Assembly: GCF_016918565.1 (NCBI RefSeq) | Contig: NZ_JAFFQD010000014.1 | Span: forward strand, 1 to 64,000 | DNA: 64,000 nucleotides | From: Desulfogranum marinum | GTDB lineage: Bacteria; Desulfobacterota; Desulfobulbia; Desulfobulbales; Desulfobulbaceae | Direction: 5' to 3' | Shown here: piece after piece, positions 1-7,559 of the stretch | How positions within the stretch are numbered: position 1 is the stretch's first letter | Layout: the number at the start of each line of letters is the position of its first letter | Position numbers and translations under genes: made by a program | Notes under the pieces: model-generated | Told to the model about the DNA's origin: nothing | Database searches by the model: none | The model's input: only the letters and a program-made list of their open reading frames with translations

Positions 1-11
1 CCGAAAACGAT

Positions 12-126
12 GGCCGGAATCGAATGGAATCCCTGGCCGGAATCAATTGGAATGGGTGGCCGGAATGAAATGGAATCACCGGCCGGAATCCCCTGGAATC
101 AGTGGCCGGATTGCTCTGGAATACTC
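12..126. repeat. Five tandem copies of a 23-bp repeat, probably an IS21-type element end
   Basis: Five units begin at 12, 35, 58, 81 and 104, exactly 23 bp apart. Each has the pattern GGCCGGAAT, four variable bases, TGGAAT (consensus GGCCGGAATSNNNTGGAAT) and a variable remainder; the last copy is slightly degenerate. From memory, GGCCGGAAT-type repeats of this kind occur at the ends of IS21-family elements next to istB, so I infer a remnant or intact element end whose transposase genes would lie left of position 1. Homology to a GGDEF gene begins immediately after the last unit, so the array marks an insertion boundary. The IS assignment is recall plus inference; the periodicity is seen directly. 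Confidence 0.7.
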
Positions 127-410
127 AACTTCATCTCACTTGTTCAATTGGAGCCGCTGTATTCCCTTTTCTCACAAACCGCCCAGAAGCGCTGAGTTGG
201 GAGAAGGCAGTGGATTTAGCCGATACTTGTCTGTATGCCGCGAAGCGTTCTGGGCGTAATGCCTGGGTAACAATCATTTCTACAGATCTCACCATCAGCG
301 ATGACCTAACGTCTGATCTCGCCAAGCATCTGCCAGGTCTTATTAAAGAAGGAAAACTCAAAATTAAGACCAACCTGAAGGAAAATATTGTTGATTGTTG
401 GCCCGATTGA
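127..410 (+). pseudogene. C-terminal fragment of a GGDEF (diguanylate cyclase) protein
   Basis: The open frame entering from the repeat array encodes the C-terminal end of a GGDEF domain: a TCSIGAAVFP strand followed by WEKAVDLADTCLYAAKRSGRN, the usual ADxALYxAKxxGRN ending. The catalytic GGDEF loop and everything before it are missing, so no cyclase activity is possible. About 40 residues continue beyond the domain before the TGA. Homology starts directly after the last 23-bp repeat, which suggests that an insertion element interrupted the gene here and that the 5' part lies on the other side of it, outside the window. Confidence 0.7.
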
Positions 411-740
411 AATCTGACGGATAAGTCTACAAATCGTTTCAAGTTGACTCGGCGGGATGAGCCCTCATCGCAAGTTAAGCCAGTGCTAATATTTCCAACT
501 CAAACATCATATTTATGATTGAATCTAGTAGTTTTACCTTCTTACTGTTGAAGGTGAGGCTGTACCTATCTGGTTAAAGGAGATCGCCGGTGTTAAGACG
601 ATTCGGAAGAGATCAGGAACAAGGTTAACTTGGTGGTTCATTGGAAATGACTAACCTTAGCAGGGAAAATATCAACCCGAGCAATCCTCTCTTTTGACTC
701 TAAAGTGTCTACAAAACCAGGGGCGATTCACTGCTGAAAC
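411..740. other. Intergenic, no feature recognised
   Basis: This 330-bp stretch has no long open frame, no RNA gene and no clear promoter or terminator. It separates the broken GGDEF gene from the broken LysR gene and probably contains decayed sequence. Confidence 0.5.
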
Positions 741-1157
741 TTACACCGGGAGTGAATTAGCTATCTCAATCATCTCTTTTCTGAGCCATTTATGCTGTTC
801 ATCGTGCTGATAGGACTGGTGCCAAATCATATACATTTTACCTGTGGTAAACGAAAACGGCAGAGGCACAGAAGTAAAATCCTTCAATTCAACAAGAGCC
901 ATTAAAGACGGCAGAGTCGCAAGCATATCAGTACCTTTAAGATATGTTGAAACACTTGAAAAATTTGGAACAGCGATTTTAACCCTGCGGCCCTGCCCAT
1001 TGCTCTTTAAAAAATTATCCACCCCGTCCTTATAGTCTTGGAGAAACGAGAGCCCGATATGGTCTGAGTTCAGATAACCTTCGAGATCTTCTGGTGCCTC
1101 CCTCACTAATGGGTCATAAAAAACAGAAGTACTCAAGGTGAAGAGTTTTTTTTGCAT
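741..1157 (-). pseudogene. LysR-family regulator, effector-domain fragment
   Basis: The product resembles the second half of a LysR-type effector-binding domain: a motif similar to the central strand (RRVKIAVPNFSSVSTYLKGT), then TDMLATLPSLMA, and a C-terminal IWHQSYQHDEQHKWLR, which matches the W-H-x-R-x-x-x-DPAHxWLR ending of the family. The N-terminal winged helix that binds DNA and the first half of the effector domain are absent, so it cannot act as a regulator. It lies head-to-head with an OsmC-like fragment that is also missing its N-terminus, as if one deletion removed the 5' ends of a divergent pair. Confidence 0.65.
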
Positions 1158-1192
1158 GATGTCTGCTGCGTTGGGACAGTCGTGGCTATGAA

Positions 1193-1543
1193 GGTATAGA
1201 CACAGCACCTACATCCAGAGATTATTTTACTTTGGGCACTTCGTTCTGCTTGATGAGTCAGCTTACCGCAAACAAGATGTACTACCAGAAACAGGGTATC
1301 AATATCCATGATTTCAGAGTGGAGCACCAGTTTGACTATCAACAGGAAAATTTTATGACACCCACCATGAAAGGTCATCTTGATGGTGTAATCACCAGGG
1401 TCATCGTAACCAGTGATGCAGCAAAAGAGTCATTAACCGACTATGCAAAACAAGCTCTCGCCATGTGTTTTGCCGGTGAAGGTATAAAAAATAAAACAGA
1501 GATGGAGTCCAACATCTATCTCAATGGAGAAGTTGTTAAGTAG
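1193..1543 (+). pseudogene. OsmC-like protein, C-terminal fragment
   Basis: The reading frame opens after a stop at 1190-1192 with PTSRDYFTLGTSFCLMSQLT, which matches the central Cys-bearing helix of OsmC-type proteins. It continues through a second conserved region (VTSDAAKESLTDYAKQAL, then MCFAGEG). OsmC/Ohr proteins reduce organic hydroperoxides using two cysteines; both helices are here, but the N-terminal beta-hairpin of about 50 residues is missing. A TTG codon at 1232 could start translation but would omit conserved residues. I judge it a remnant paired with the neighbouring LysR fragment. Confidence 0.6.
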
Positions 1544-1666
1544 AATTTCTCTGTGGCCGCCAGGTGAAGTTAAAATAATCGAGAGGCCAGGTTTTATTGC
1601 CGGCCCCTTAATTTCAGACGTAAACCAGAATTAGCGAAATGAATACGATCAAATAAAGAGGATACA

Positions 1667-2020
1667 ATGAAAAATCTCAAGCAGATATTACTCGGTAAAA
1701 AAATGAAGCAGGAATTCAGTATCAAGGATGGAATAATGACAGTAGATGAATCATCTTGTGATGGCTGTGGCCTGTGCATTGATACATGCCCTCAATCCGC
1801 AATAAGTATGATAACGCTTTCTGCTGATGACGTTAAAAATCTGTCGTTTAAGGGGCGATTGAAAGTAAGGATTAAAGGAAATCAGAAGGCTATGATAAAT
1901 CCCGATGTTTGTACGTCATGCGGGCTGTGCATAAAGCAATGCCATGCGTTTGCTGTCCACACAGTTGAGACGCAGAAGCAAACTTTTTCGTCTTATGGCA
2001 AAGAGGAATTGGTTGCCTGA
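1667..2020 (+). CDS. 2x[4Fe-4S] ferredoxin-type protein
   Basis: A 117-residue protein with two CxxCxxCxxxC clusters, the first at Cys31, 34, 37 and 41 (followed by Pro, as is classic) and the second at Cys82, 85, 88 and 92. Each should bind one [4Fe-4S] cluster. The 40-residue spacer between the clusters is longer than in compact bacterial ferredoxins, and an N-terminal extension of about 30 residues precedes them. There is no signal peptide, so it is a cytoplasmic electron carrier with unknown partners. The start follows AGAGGATACA. It is intact although both neighbours are degraded. Confidence 0.8.
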   Translation: MKNLKQILLGKKMKQEFSIKDGIMTVDESSCDGCGLCIDTCPQSAISMITLSADDVKNLSFKGRLKVRIKGNQKAMINPDVCTSCGLCIKQCHAFAVHTVETQKQTFSSYGKEELVA

Positions 2021-2766
2021 CTAACCAGTATAGTGAGCGGCTCTTTCCTCCGCTGGAGTGGATTGTAGGAAGTACAGGAGCAAACATATTGAGTTTCTTC
2101 ATTTAAGAAAGCCTGTAGATTTCCTGCTATGCATTAGGTTCCACAAAACATAAATCTATAAGATTCATATTGCAATATTAACAATCAAGGCCAATTTGAA
2201 TCTTTACACTATTCCTGTCCATGCCCCAGACTGATAGGTAGATTTTCAGCTCTATTCCTTCCCGGAAATACTTATCCATATCCAAAACCATTGACGGGCT
2301 TACCGGCATGCTTTCAACATAAATGCATGTATTGAGGCGCTCTTACAGGCAATATCGCCGTATCAACGAAAAAGTAGAAAATAGGATGAAGGTGCCCACT
2401 CTGTCATTTGAAAACGAGTAAGAAGGTAAAGCATGTAGGAGCAGTTTAATGTTTTGCAGAAATTGCTGATAAGGTTAAGTCTAACGCCAAATGGCCTATC
2501 TACTGACGTTTTCGGTGCTGAAATCCGGTTCAATTTACCTTCATCAGGGGGTGATTGCGGAAATGGCAGGAACAGTAGCAAACTCAACCCGCTAGCTTCA
2601 GAGTATACATATTCAATTAAAATCGGTAACTTAAAAGTAATATACCCAAAAGCTCAATTCGACCTTTTTACTGAAGTATGCCGAGAGGGCAGATCGTGGA
2701 GAGTTGGAGTGCTGCTGAACGGTTACTGTATTTTTTAATATTTCAATGACCCCCCACAAGAAACAC
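2021..2766. other. 746-bp intergenic region without a supported gene
   Basis: Only short frames occur. The longest is a 94-codon plus-strand frame (2454-2738) with no recognisable motif, no convincing Shine-Dalgarno sequence and atypical composition, so I do not call it. A short frame just after the ferredoxin (about 2020-2105) resembles a decayed C-terminus but cannot be assigned. The region is consistent with the general gene decay of the first 3.8 kb. Confidence 0.4.
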
Positions 2767-3192
2767 TTAAAGTTGTCGATTATACATATCGGCTATTTTA
2801 GGAGTACCACAAGGCTCAAACCCCTCCTCGTGTTTATTCTTGCCGATCTGTAATTTTTCATAGGATTTCCCCCATTCTCTCATGTTCATGAGAACTGGAA
2901 TCAGGTTCACGCCTGCTTCCTTGAGGCTGTACTCAACTTTAGGCGGCACTTCTCTATATACATTCCTGAATATCAAGCCATCTTCCTCGAGCTCTCTTAG
3001 CTGCTTAGTAAGCATCCTCTGGGTAATATCCGGCATACTTCTTTTTAATTCACCAAACCGCATAATGCCTTCCTGTGCAAGATGATATACTATAACAGGC
3101 TTCCACTTCCCGCCTATAACTTTAAGAGTTAATTCGAAATAGCAGCGATACGCCTTTTCATTTATCTGCTTGCTTTTGCATTTATCGACCAT
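2767..3192 (-). CDS. HxlR-family winged-helix transcriptional regulator
   Basis: HxlR-type regulators are single-domain winged helix proteins that often respond to reactive electrophiles or redox signals and control adjacent oxidoreductases. The signature is clear: GGKWKPVIVYHLAQ, then MRFGELKRSMPDITQRMLTK and the wing VYREVPPKVEYSL. An N-terminal cysteine (CYFELTLKVIGG region) lies where many members have a sensor Cys. The start at 3192 is chosen over an upstream ATG because GGAGATAAAGCG precedes it. The C-terminus is about 25 residues longer than usual. Divergent from the aldo/keto reductase remnant and the nitroreductase at 3.5-4.3 kb, which are plausible targets. Confidence 0.85.
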   Translation of the reverse strand: MVDKCKSKQINEKAYRCYFELTLKVIGGKWKPVIVYHLAQEGIMRFGELKRSMPDITQRMLTKQLRELEEDGLIFRNVYREVPPKVEYSLKEAGVNLIPVLMNMREWGKSYEKLQIGKNKHEEGFEPCGTPKIADMYNRQL

Positions 3193-3456
3193 CGCTTTAT
3201 CTCCATTAGTATACATTTTGTAACTATGGCACTTCAAGTACCGTACTTGCGGTTAGTGGTGTAACGTTTTACATAGTCTCATAAAGAAAGTCAATGTGGG
3301 TACGTAACGGGATTCAATAGTGTAGTACCTAAGAAAGGTTGAGAATATCGAGGTGATCATCTGGTACGAAAAAAATGCTGATGTTTATGATCGGCCCGTA
3401 TCAATCAACAACCGCAAAGTAATACAGATGGAGGTTATCATCCAATAACACTAGGG

Positions 3457-3758
3457 ATTGTTTTGTTCTGAATAACATACTTGTTGAGGCATAGAGTCCT
3501 CTGGAAACAGGGAAAATGTTATCGAATTTGCAGCTCTCAACAATTGCTGCGAAGTACCAAAAATCTGTAGCTCAGCTTTGTATCCGCTGGTGTCTTTAAA
3601 ACGGTGTACTGCCTCTACCAAAGACCGCAACTCCATCACGAATTGAAGAAAACTTGCAAGTATTTGATTTCTCAATATCTGAGGAAGACATGAGGGAAAT
3701 AAACAGTCTGGAATATTTTGGTGGCTCTGGTTTGCATCCAGGCTTAATTCCTTTTTAG
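3457..3758 (+). pseudogene. Aldo/keto reductase, C-terminal remnant with two in-frame stops
   Basis: One plus-strand frame can be read from about 3457 to the TAG at 3756-3758 and gives the C-terminal third of an aldo/keto reductase: [54 protein letters not shown] and [15 protein letters not shown]. These are the diagnostic segments around beta-strands 7-8 and the NADPH-binding motif. Two codons are stops: TAG at 3492-3494 where the family has Trp (AWSPL), and TAA at 3597-3599 within the RW-x-L-x-x-G-V segment. The N-terminal barrel and catalytic Tyr/Lys/His region are missing. It is therefore a dead gene, and the overlapping minus-strand frame at 3451-3786 is an artefact. Confidence 0.75.
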
Positions 3759-3825
3759 AGGTAGCCGGCACATTTGAACTGAGCATTGCTCCACAATCAA
3801 ATAAATAATACCGAATGGTGATGAA

Positions 3826-4335
3826 ATGGAACTGTTAGAAGCAATTTCAACAAGAAGAAGTGTGAGGAAATATGCAGAAAAAGAAGTGGCTGATGAAATG
3901 ATAGATAAGATTATAAGAGCAGCAATGACGGCTCCTTCGGCTGGTAATCAGCAACCATGGCACTTCATTATCACGCGAGACCGTGAAAAGATGAACAAAG
4001 TATCAGGATTTCATCCATACGCCTCAATGCTGAAAAACGCATCTGTTGCTATCGTTGTGTGCGGTGCCCCAAATGGTAAAAAATGGCCGGACTTTTGGCC
4101 GCAGGATTGTTCGGCCGCATCGCAGAACATGCTTCTTTCTGCACGAGATCTTGGGCTCGGCACTGTATGGGTTGGTGTTTATCCGCTGGAGGACCGGATG
4201 GAAGGAATGAGAAAACTCTTTGGCATACCTGATGACATATATCCTTTTGCTATTGTTCCTGTTGGTTGGCCTGAGGCTGAGTTTAAAGCGATGGATAGGT
4301 ATAATAGTTCATTGATTCATTCTGAAAGTTGGTAA
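3826..4335 (+). CDS. Nitroreductase-family FMN oxidoreductase
   Basis: A compact 169-residue nitroreductase-fold protein that would bind FMN as a dimer and reduce nitro, quinone or similar substrates with NAD(P)H. Visible motifs are the N-terminal STRRSVRKYAEKEV, the FMN phosphate-binding TAPSAGNQQPWHF and the central SAASQNMLLSARDLGLGTVW. The C-terminal GWP motif (VPVGWPEAE) is typical of the short, clostridial-type members. It lacks the insertion of NfsA/NfsB, and the substrate is unknown. It lies beside an HxlR regulator and the aldo/keto reductase remnant, suggesting a former small redox-stress unit. The radical SAM gene follows after 16 bp. Confidence 0.88.
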   Translation: MELLEAISTRRSVRKYAEKEVADEMIDKIIRAAMTAPSAGNQQPWHFIITRDREKMNKVSGFHPYASMLKNASVAIVVCGAPNGKKWPDFWPQDCSAASQNMLLSARDLGLGTVWVGVYPLEDRMEGMRKLFGIPDDIYPFAIVPVGWPEAEFKAMDRYNSSLIHSESW

Positions 4336-4351
4336 TTTATAGGTTGTGCAA

Positions 4352-5266
4352 ATGAAATATACCCCTCCAGTCTATAGACCACCCTTTGAGGCAAACTCTC
4401 TTCTGTTGCAGGTAACAGCAGGCTGTAGCCATAATAAATGTGCATTTTGCAGTATGTACAATAATGTACCGTTCCAAGTTGAACAGTTAGAGCAAATTGA
4501 AAAAGATTTAGTTGAGGCGCGACGTCTTTACCCCTCAGTAAAACGGGTGTTTCTGGTGAGTGGTGATCCCTTTGTACTCAAGGTGAATCAGCTGATTCGT
4601 ATCGCAGAAAAAGTGAATCACCATTTACCAGAGGTTGAAACAATAGCGATGTATGCTTCAATCGCTAATATTACCAGCAAGAATAATGAAGAACTTAAAG
4701 CTCTACGGTCATTAAAAATCAACGATTTGAACATTGGCCTTGAATCTGGATTACCTTCAGTTGTTAAAAATTTAAATAAAGGATTTACAATCCAGCAGGC
4801 CAAGGTTCAGTGCCAACGTTTAGCAGCTGCCGGTTTCGACTTTAGTCTCAATATAATTATTGGAGCGGCCGGGAATACTATGTGGGAGGAAAACGCTCTA
4901 GCATCAGCAAAAATCATAAATGAGATACAACCGCACCTTATATTTGTTGCAGCTCTACACCTTGAAGAAGATTGCGAGTTGGCAACGAGGCTTCAACAAG
5001 GTTCGTTCATAGAGAACACTTTGCGAGAAAACATTGAAGAAGAAATCTTACTTCTGCAAAACCTGGAGCTTGATCGAACTAGGTTTTTTGCAGTTCATCC
5101 TTCGAATGCTATACCTGTCGATGGTTATCTACCTGAAGAGAAGGGGAAGCTTCTAGAGATTCTAAAAAATGGCAGAGATTCAATTGAGGCGGAATGGCTG
5201 AATACAAGAAATACTTCCTTGGTAACAGGTGGAGAGGGAGCAATACTTTTGAATCCCAAAAGATGA
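4352..5266 (+). CDS. Radical SAM protein of unknown substrate
   Basis: A 304-residue protein with the cluster motif at Cys25, Cys30 and Cys33 (GCSHNKCAFC), that is C-x4-C-x2-C rather than the common C-x3-C-x2-C; this spacing is seen in a BchE-like subgroup. Downstream are the SAM-contact GDPF region and ETIAMYAS, and the LNIGLESG motif of Elp3-like TIM barrels. It should bind a [4Fe-4S] cluster, cleave SAM and act on an unknown substrate; no B12 or SPASM domain is seen. The ATG at 4352 is preferred to the GTG two codons upstream because AGG lies 8-9 bp before it. Probably co-transcribed with the nitroreductase. Confidence 0.82.
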   Translation: MKYTPPVYRPPFEANSLLLQVTAGCSHNKCAFCSMYNNVPFQVEQLEQIEKDLVEARRLYPSVKRVFLVSGDPFVLKVNQLIRIAEKVNHHLPEVETIAMYASIANITSKNNEELKALRSLKINDLNIGLESGLPSVVKNLNKGFTIQQAKVQCQRLAAAGFDFSLNIIIGAAGNTMWEENALASAKIINEIQPHLIFVAALHLEEDCELATRLQQGSFIENTLRENIEEEILLLQNLELDRTRFFAVHPSNAIPVDGYLPEEKGKLLEILKNGRDSIEAEWLNTRNTSLVTGGEGAILLNPKR

Positions 5267-5348
5267 AAGAAGTCTACATCTTCCCATTTTACCGATTAAA
5301 ATTACTACTGGTAAGCCTAGACAATCATATTAAAATAAAATTTGAGAT

Positions 5349-5406
5349 ATTACCTAATTAGGTAATTTTAGCACCTGAGCCTTGGACTTAATATTGCTAA
5401 GTCCAA
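5349..5406. promoter_or_regulatory. 18-bp perfect palindrome and a 9-bp stem hairpin in a convergent intergenic region
   Basis: ATTACCTAATTAGGTAAT at 5349-5366 is a perfect 18-bp palindrome. It is followed at 5382-5406 by TTGGACTTA, a 7-base loop and TAAGTCCAA, a perfect 9-bp stem. Both lie between the convergent radical SAM gene (ends 5266) and the unknown gene ending at 5564. The hairpin could help termination, but neither has a U-tract. The palindrome resembles a protein-binding dyad, which would be unusual between convergent genes. The rest of this 297-bp gap shows nothing recognisable. Confidence 0.45.
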
Positions 5407-5563
5407 TATATCAAATTCGTCCATTTCTCGCTGGTTAATATAATTCCTCTGTATCCGAGAGACTGTCAGGTTAGGTAGAAACTTGATCATCAAACCCGTC
5501 AGTCCAGCTCCGGACTTTTACAACTTCGAGCGATTGTCAAAGATTGTACCCCTGTAACGACTG

Positions 5564-6052
5564 TTACGAGGATAAACAATGAATAACAGTTAAGACCGTT
5601 TGCATCTTTTGCGGAAGTTCTAGCCACCATTGCGTAAACAGGTTTCTGTCTTTCTGATACCAAAGAGCTGTTGTTATACCAACCCTGTACATTCCCCCGT
5701 TACCAATACCGGCACCACAACTGATGTCTGGAAAAGCGTTCATCCCTGCAACAAAAGCGTCAATTTTTTCCTGGTCCCAAGCTGTGCGGAAACGAAAAAT
5801 CAAGAAAGTCGGTTTCCAGATATCCACCCCTTCGCACGAAGACCGTATTTCAATTTCTTGAATACTGTTGATCTCATTCAGAGCAGCTGTTGGGATATTG
5901 GCATCTACAGGTATTCCACCCCAGTCCTTTTGCCGGTGCGGAGTACCTTTTCCGAAAAGAAATTTTTCTTTGCCATGCAAAATTTCATAAATAAAAGAGG
6001 GAGCATTCTTTTTCCCAGAACCAAGAAAATGCTGCCTCGTGTCGGTTTGCAT
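5564..6052 (-). CDS. Protein of unknown function
   Basis: A 162-residue soluble protein with no signal peptide or membrane segment and no family I can name. It contains an EIEIRSSCEG segment with a single prominent Cys, followed by a hydrophobic strand (TFLIFRFRTAWD) and a later glycine-rich stretch (GAGIGNGGMYRVGI). The composition and start context (an ATG preceded by AACGGAGAAAG) look genuine. It lies immediately downstream of the peroxiredoxin gene on the same strand, separated by 149 bp containing an inverted repeat. No function is proposed. Confidence 0.6.
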   Translation of the reverse strand: MQTDTRQHFLGSGKKNAPSFIYEILHGKEKFLFGKGTPHRQKDWGGIPVDANIPTAALNEINSIQEIEIRSSCEGVDIWKPTFLIFRFRTAWDQEKIDAFVAGMNAFPDISCGAGIGNGGMYRVGITTALWYQKDRNLFTQWWLELPQKMQTVLTVIHCLSS

Positions 6053-6126
6053 TGGTCTTTCTCCGTTTAAGAAAACAATAAATTTCTTAAATGCTTCATT
6101 AGCCTTTCCCGGAACTAAATGTAACC

Positions 6127-6170
6127 ATTACGTTTTCCCCCCAGAAGTTACAATGGAGGAAAAACGTAAT
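6127..6170 (-). terminator. Inverted repeat, possible terminator after the peroxiredoxin gene
   Basis: ATTACGTTTTCC (6127-6138) and GGAAAAACGTAAT (6158-6170) form a 12-bp stem with one bulged A, 32 bp beyond the peroxiredoxin stop. There is no strong U-tract, so it may instead be an mRNA-stabilising hairpin or an operator for the downstream unknown gene. Confidence 0.4.
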
Positions 6171-6201
6171 TACTAAAAATTTACAAATTAGTCAGTCGTT
6201 A

Positions 6202-6804
6202 TTAATTCCGTTTAAGATTGAGGTTTGACAGGTATTCCGCCACCCCTTTTCTGGTAGGTTTCATGGCTTCATCGCCCTCATTCCAATTTGCAGGACAAAC
6301 ATCTCCATGTTTTTCATGGAACTGGAGCGCGCCGACCATCCGCAGGGCTTCCTCAATATTTCGACCTAGTGGTAAATCGTTAATAACAGAGTGGCGAAGT
6401 ATCCCCTCCTTATCGATGAGAAAGGTACCACGCAGAGCAATACCAGCATCCAGCAACACTCCGTAATCAAGAGATATTTTTTTATCAAGATCAGCAACCA
6501 ATGGATACTGAATATTCCCTATCCCCCCTTCGTTAACAGGAGTATTTTTCCATGCTAAATGGGAAAACTGGGAATCAATAGATACACCTATAATCTCGCA
6601 GTTTTTTTCTTTGAATTGATTTAAATATTTATCAAACTGTAAAATCTCTGAAGGGCAAACAAAGGTAAAATCCAATGGATAGAAAAAAAGCACCACATAC
6701 TTTCCACGATAATCAGCAAGAGAAAAATCTTCTTTCAGCGTATTGTCAGGCATAACCGCTGTTGCTGTAAAATCAGGGGCTGGTTTGGTAATGAGTGGAC
6801 TCAT
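6202..6804 (-). CDS. Typical 2-Cys peroxiredoxin (AhpC/Prx family)
   Basis: Thiol peroxidase that reduces H2O2, organic hydroperoxides or peroxynitrite in the cytoplasm. The 200-residue length fits the family. The peroxidatic cysteine is Cys50 in FYPLDFTFVCPSE and the resolving cysteine is Cys170 in HGDVCPANW, so both catalytic residues of a typical 2-Cys enzyme are present. The GGIGN and C-terminal features resemble the sensitive, inactivation-prone type. The start follows GAGGAGAAGACA. It stands alone 200 bp downstream of the microcompartment operon; I see no dedicated reductase, so the thioredoxin or AhpF partner must be elsewhere. Confidence 0.93.
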   Translation of the reverse strand: MSPLITKPAPDFTATAVMPDNTLKEDFSLADYRGKYVVLFFYPLDFTFVCPSEILQFDKYLNQFKEKNCEIIGVSIDSQFSHLAWKNTPVNEGGIGNIQYPLVADLDKKISLDYGVLLDAGIALRGTFLIDKEGILRHSVINDLPLGRNIEEALRMVGALQFHEKHGDVCPANWNEGDEAMKPTRKGVAEYLSNLNLKRN

Positions 6805-7004
6805 TGTCTTCTCCTCAAGTAAAGGTTAAGAGGCGTATTGATGAAACATAAAGCATGTTTATGCTATTACAATAAAATTAACCGCTAACTCATTGTGGAG
6901 CCACCGGCTGTAATTGGGGCCATATTTTTCAAGACTTCACGATGCATAAGCAAAACAGACAAGGTCCTGCTCCCTGGCCTGGCTAACCAAGCAAGTAGCG
7001 TCTA

Positions 7005-7559
7005 TCAGAGATATTCCTTAAACAACTCTTTAGAGGCTCCGGATATAACGGCTTTATTGACCAGCATGCCATCGTCTTTGATTGTTTCCACACCTGAATT
7101 AATAGATGCTGTTACCGAACCTACATCACCGGCGAGCAGCAGGAATCCTTTCCCTCCGACAGCCATGGAAAGGTGAACTCTAAACAATGTTACCCCAGCG
7201 GCTTTTACCGCAGCATCTGCAGCACGAAGAATTGACGCCGCAGAAAAGGTTTCGATAACCCCCAAAGCATTACCTTTGGTTTTTACCAGCTCAACACAAC
7301 CTGAAATTGCAGGAAATATAGCCTGGTCAATATTCGGGAGAACAAGCTGTTCAACCAAAAAGCCTTTAGAGGCTGAAAGTCCGGCTTCCATGGCTGCCTT
7401 CACTGAACCGACCTTACCACCAATAACAATCATGTACTTACCTGGACATATTGTGCGGGCAACGAGCAACTCAACATCTGCAGCCTTAAGGACGGCATCC
7501 TGGACAACAAACCCTGCCGCAATGCTTGACAACTCCAACATTCCAACTGCACCAGTCAT
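7005..7559 (-). CDS. pduT: PduT-type trimeric microcompartment shell protein
   Basis: Two tandem BMC domains (about residues 3-90 and 95-180) make a pseudohexameric trimer for the shell facet. Salmonella PduT has a [4Fe-4S] cluster at its central pore, bound by Cys38 of each subunit. Here Cys38 is conserved in ARTICPGKY at the same position, so the same electron-conducting pore is expected. The length (184) equals that of Salmonella PduT. It overlaps the pduS stop by ATGA, implying translational coupling, and PduT and PduS are thought to form one electron-transfer path across the shell. Last gene of the microcompartment operon. Confidence 0.92.
   Translation of the reverse strand: MTGAVGMLELSSIAAGFVVQDAVLKAADVELLVARTICPGKYMIVIGGKVGSVKAAMEAGLSASKGFLVEQLVLPNIDQAIFPAISGCVELVKTKGNALGVIETFSAASILRAADAAVKAAGVTLFRVHLSMAVGGKGFLLLAGDVGSVTASINSGVETIKDDGMLVNKAVISGASKELFKEYL

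Noticed and set aside
1-126. CRISPR array at the left edge
   Set aside because: The 23-bp units are contiguous tandem repeats with variable bases inside each unit; there are no unique spacers of 30 bp and no cas genes.
131-442. Minus-strand 103-codon open frame
   Set aside because: It is antisense to the GGDEF remnant, which has clear family motifs on the plus strand.
3451-3786. Minus-strand 111-codon frame as a gene
   Set aside because: The plus strand reads as an aldo/keto reductase remnant over the same bases; the minus frame has no family features.
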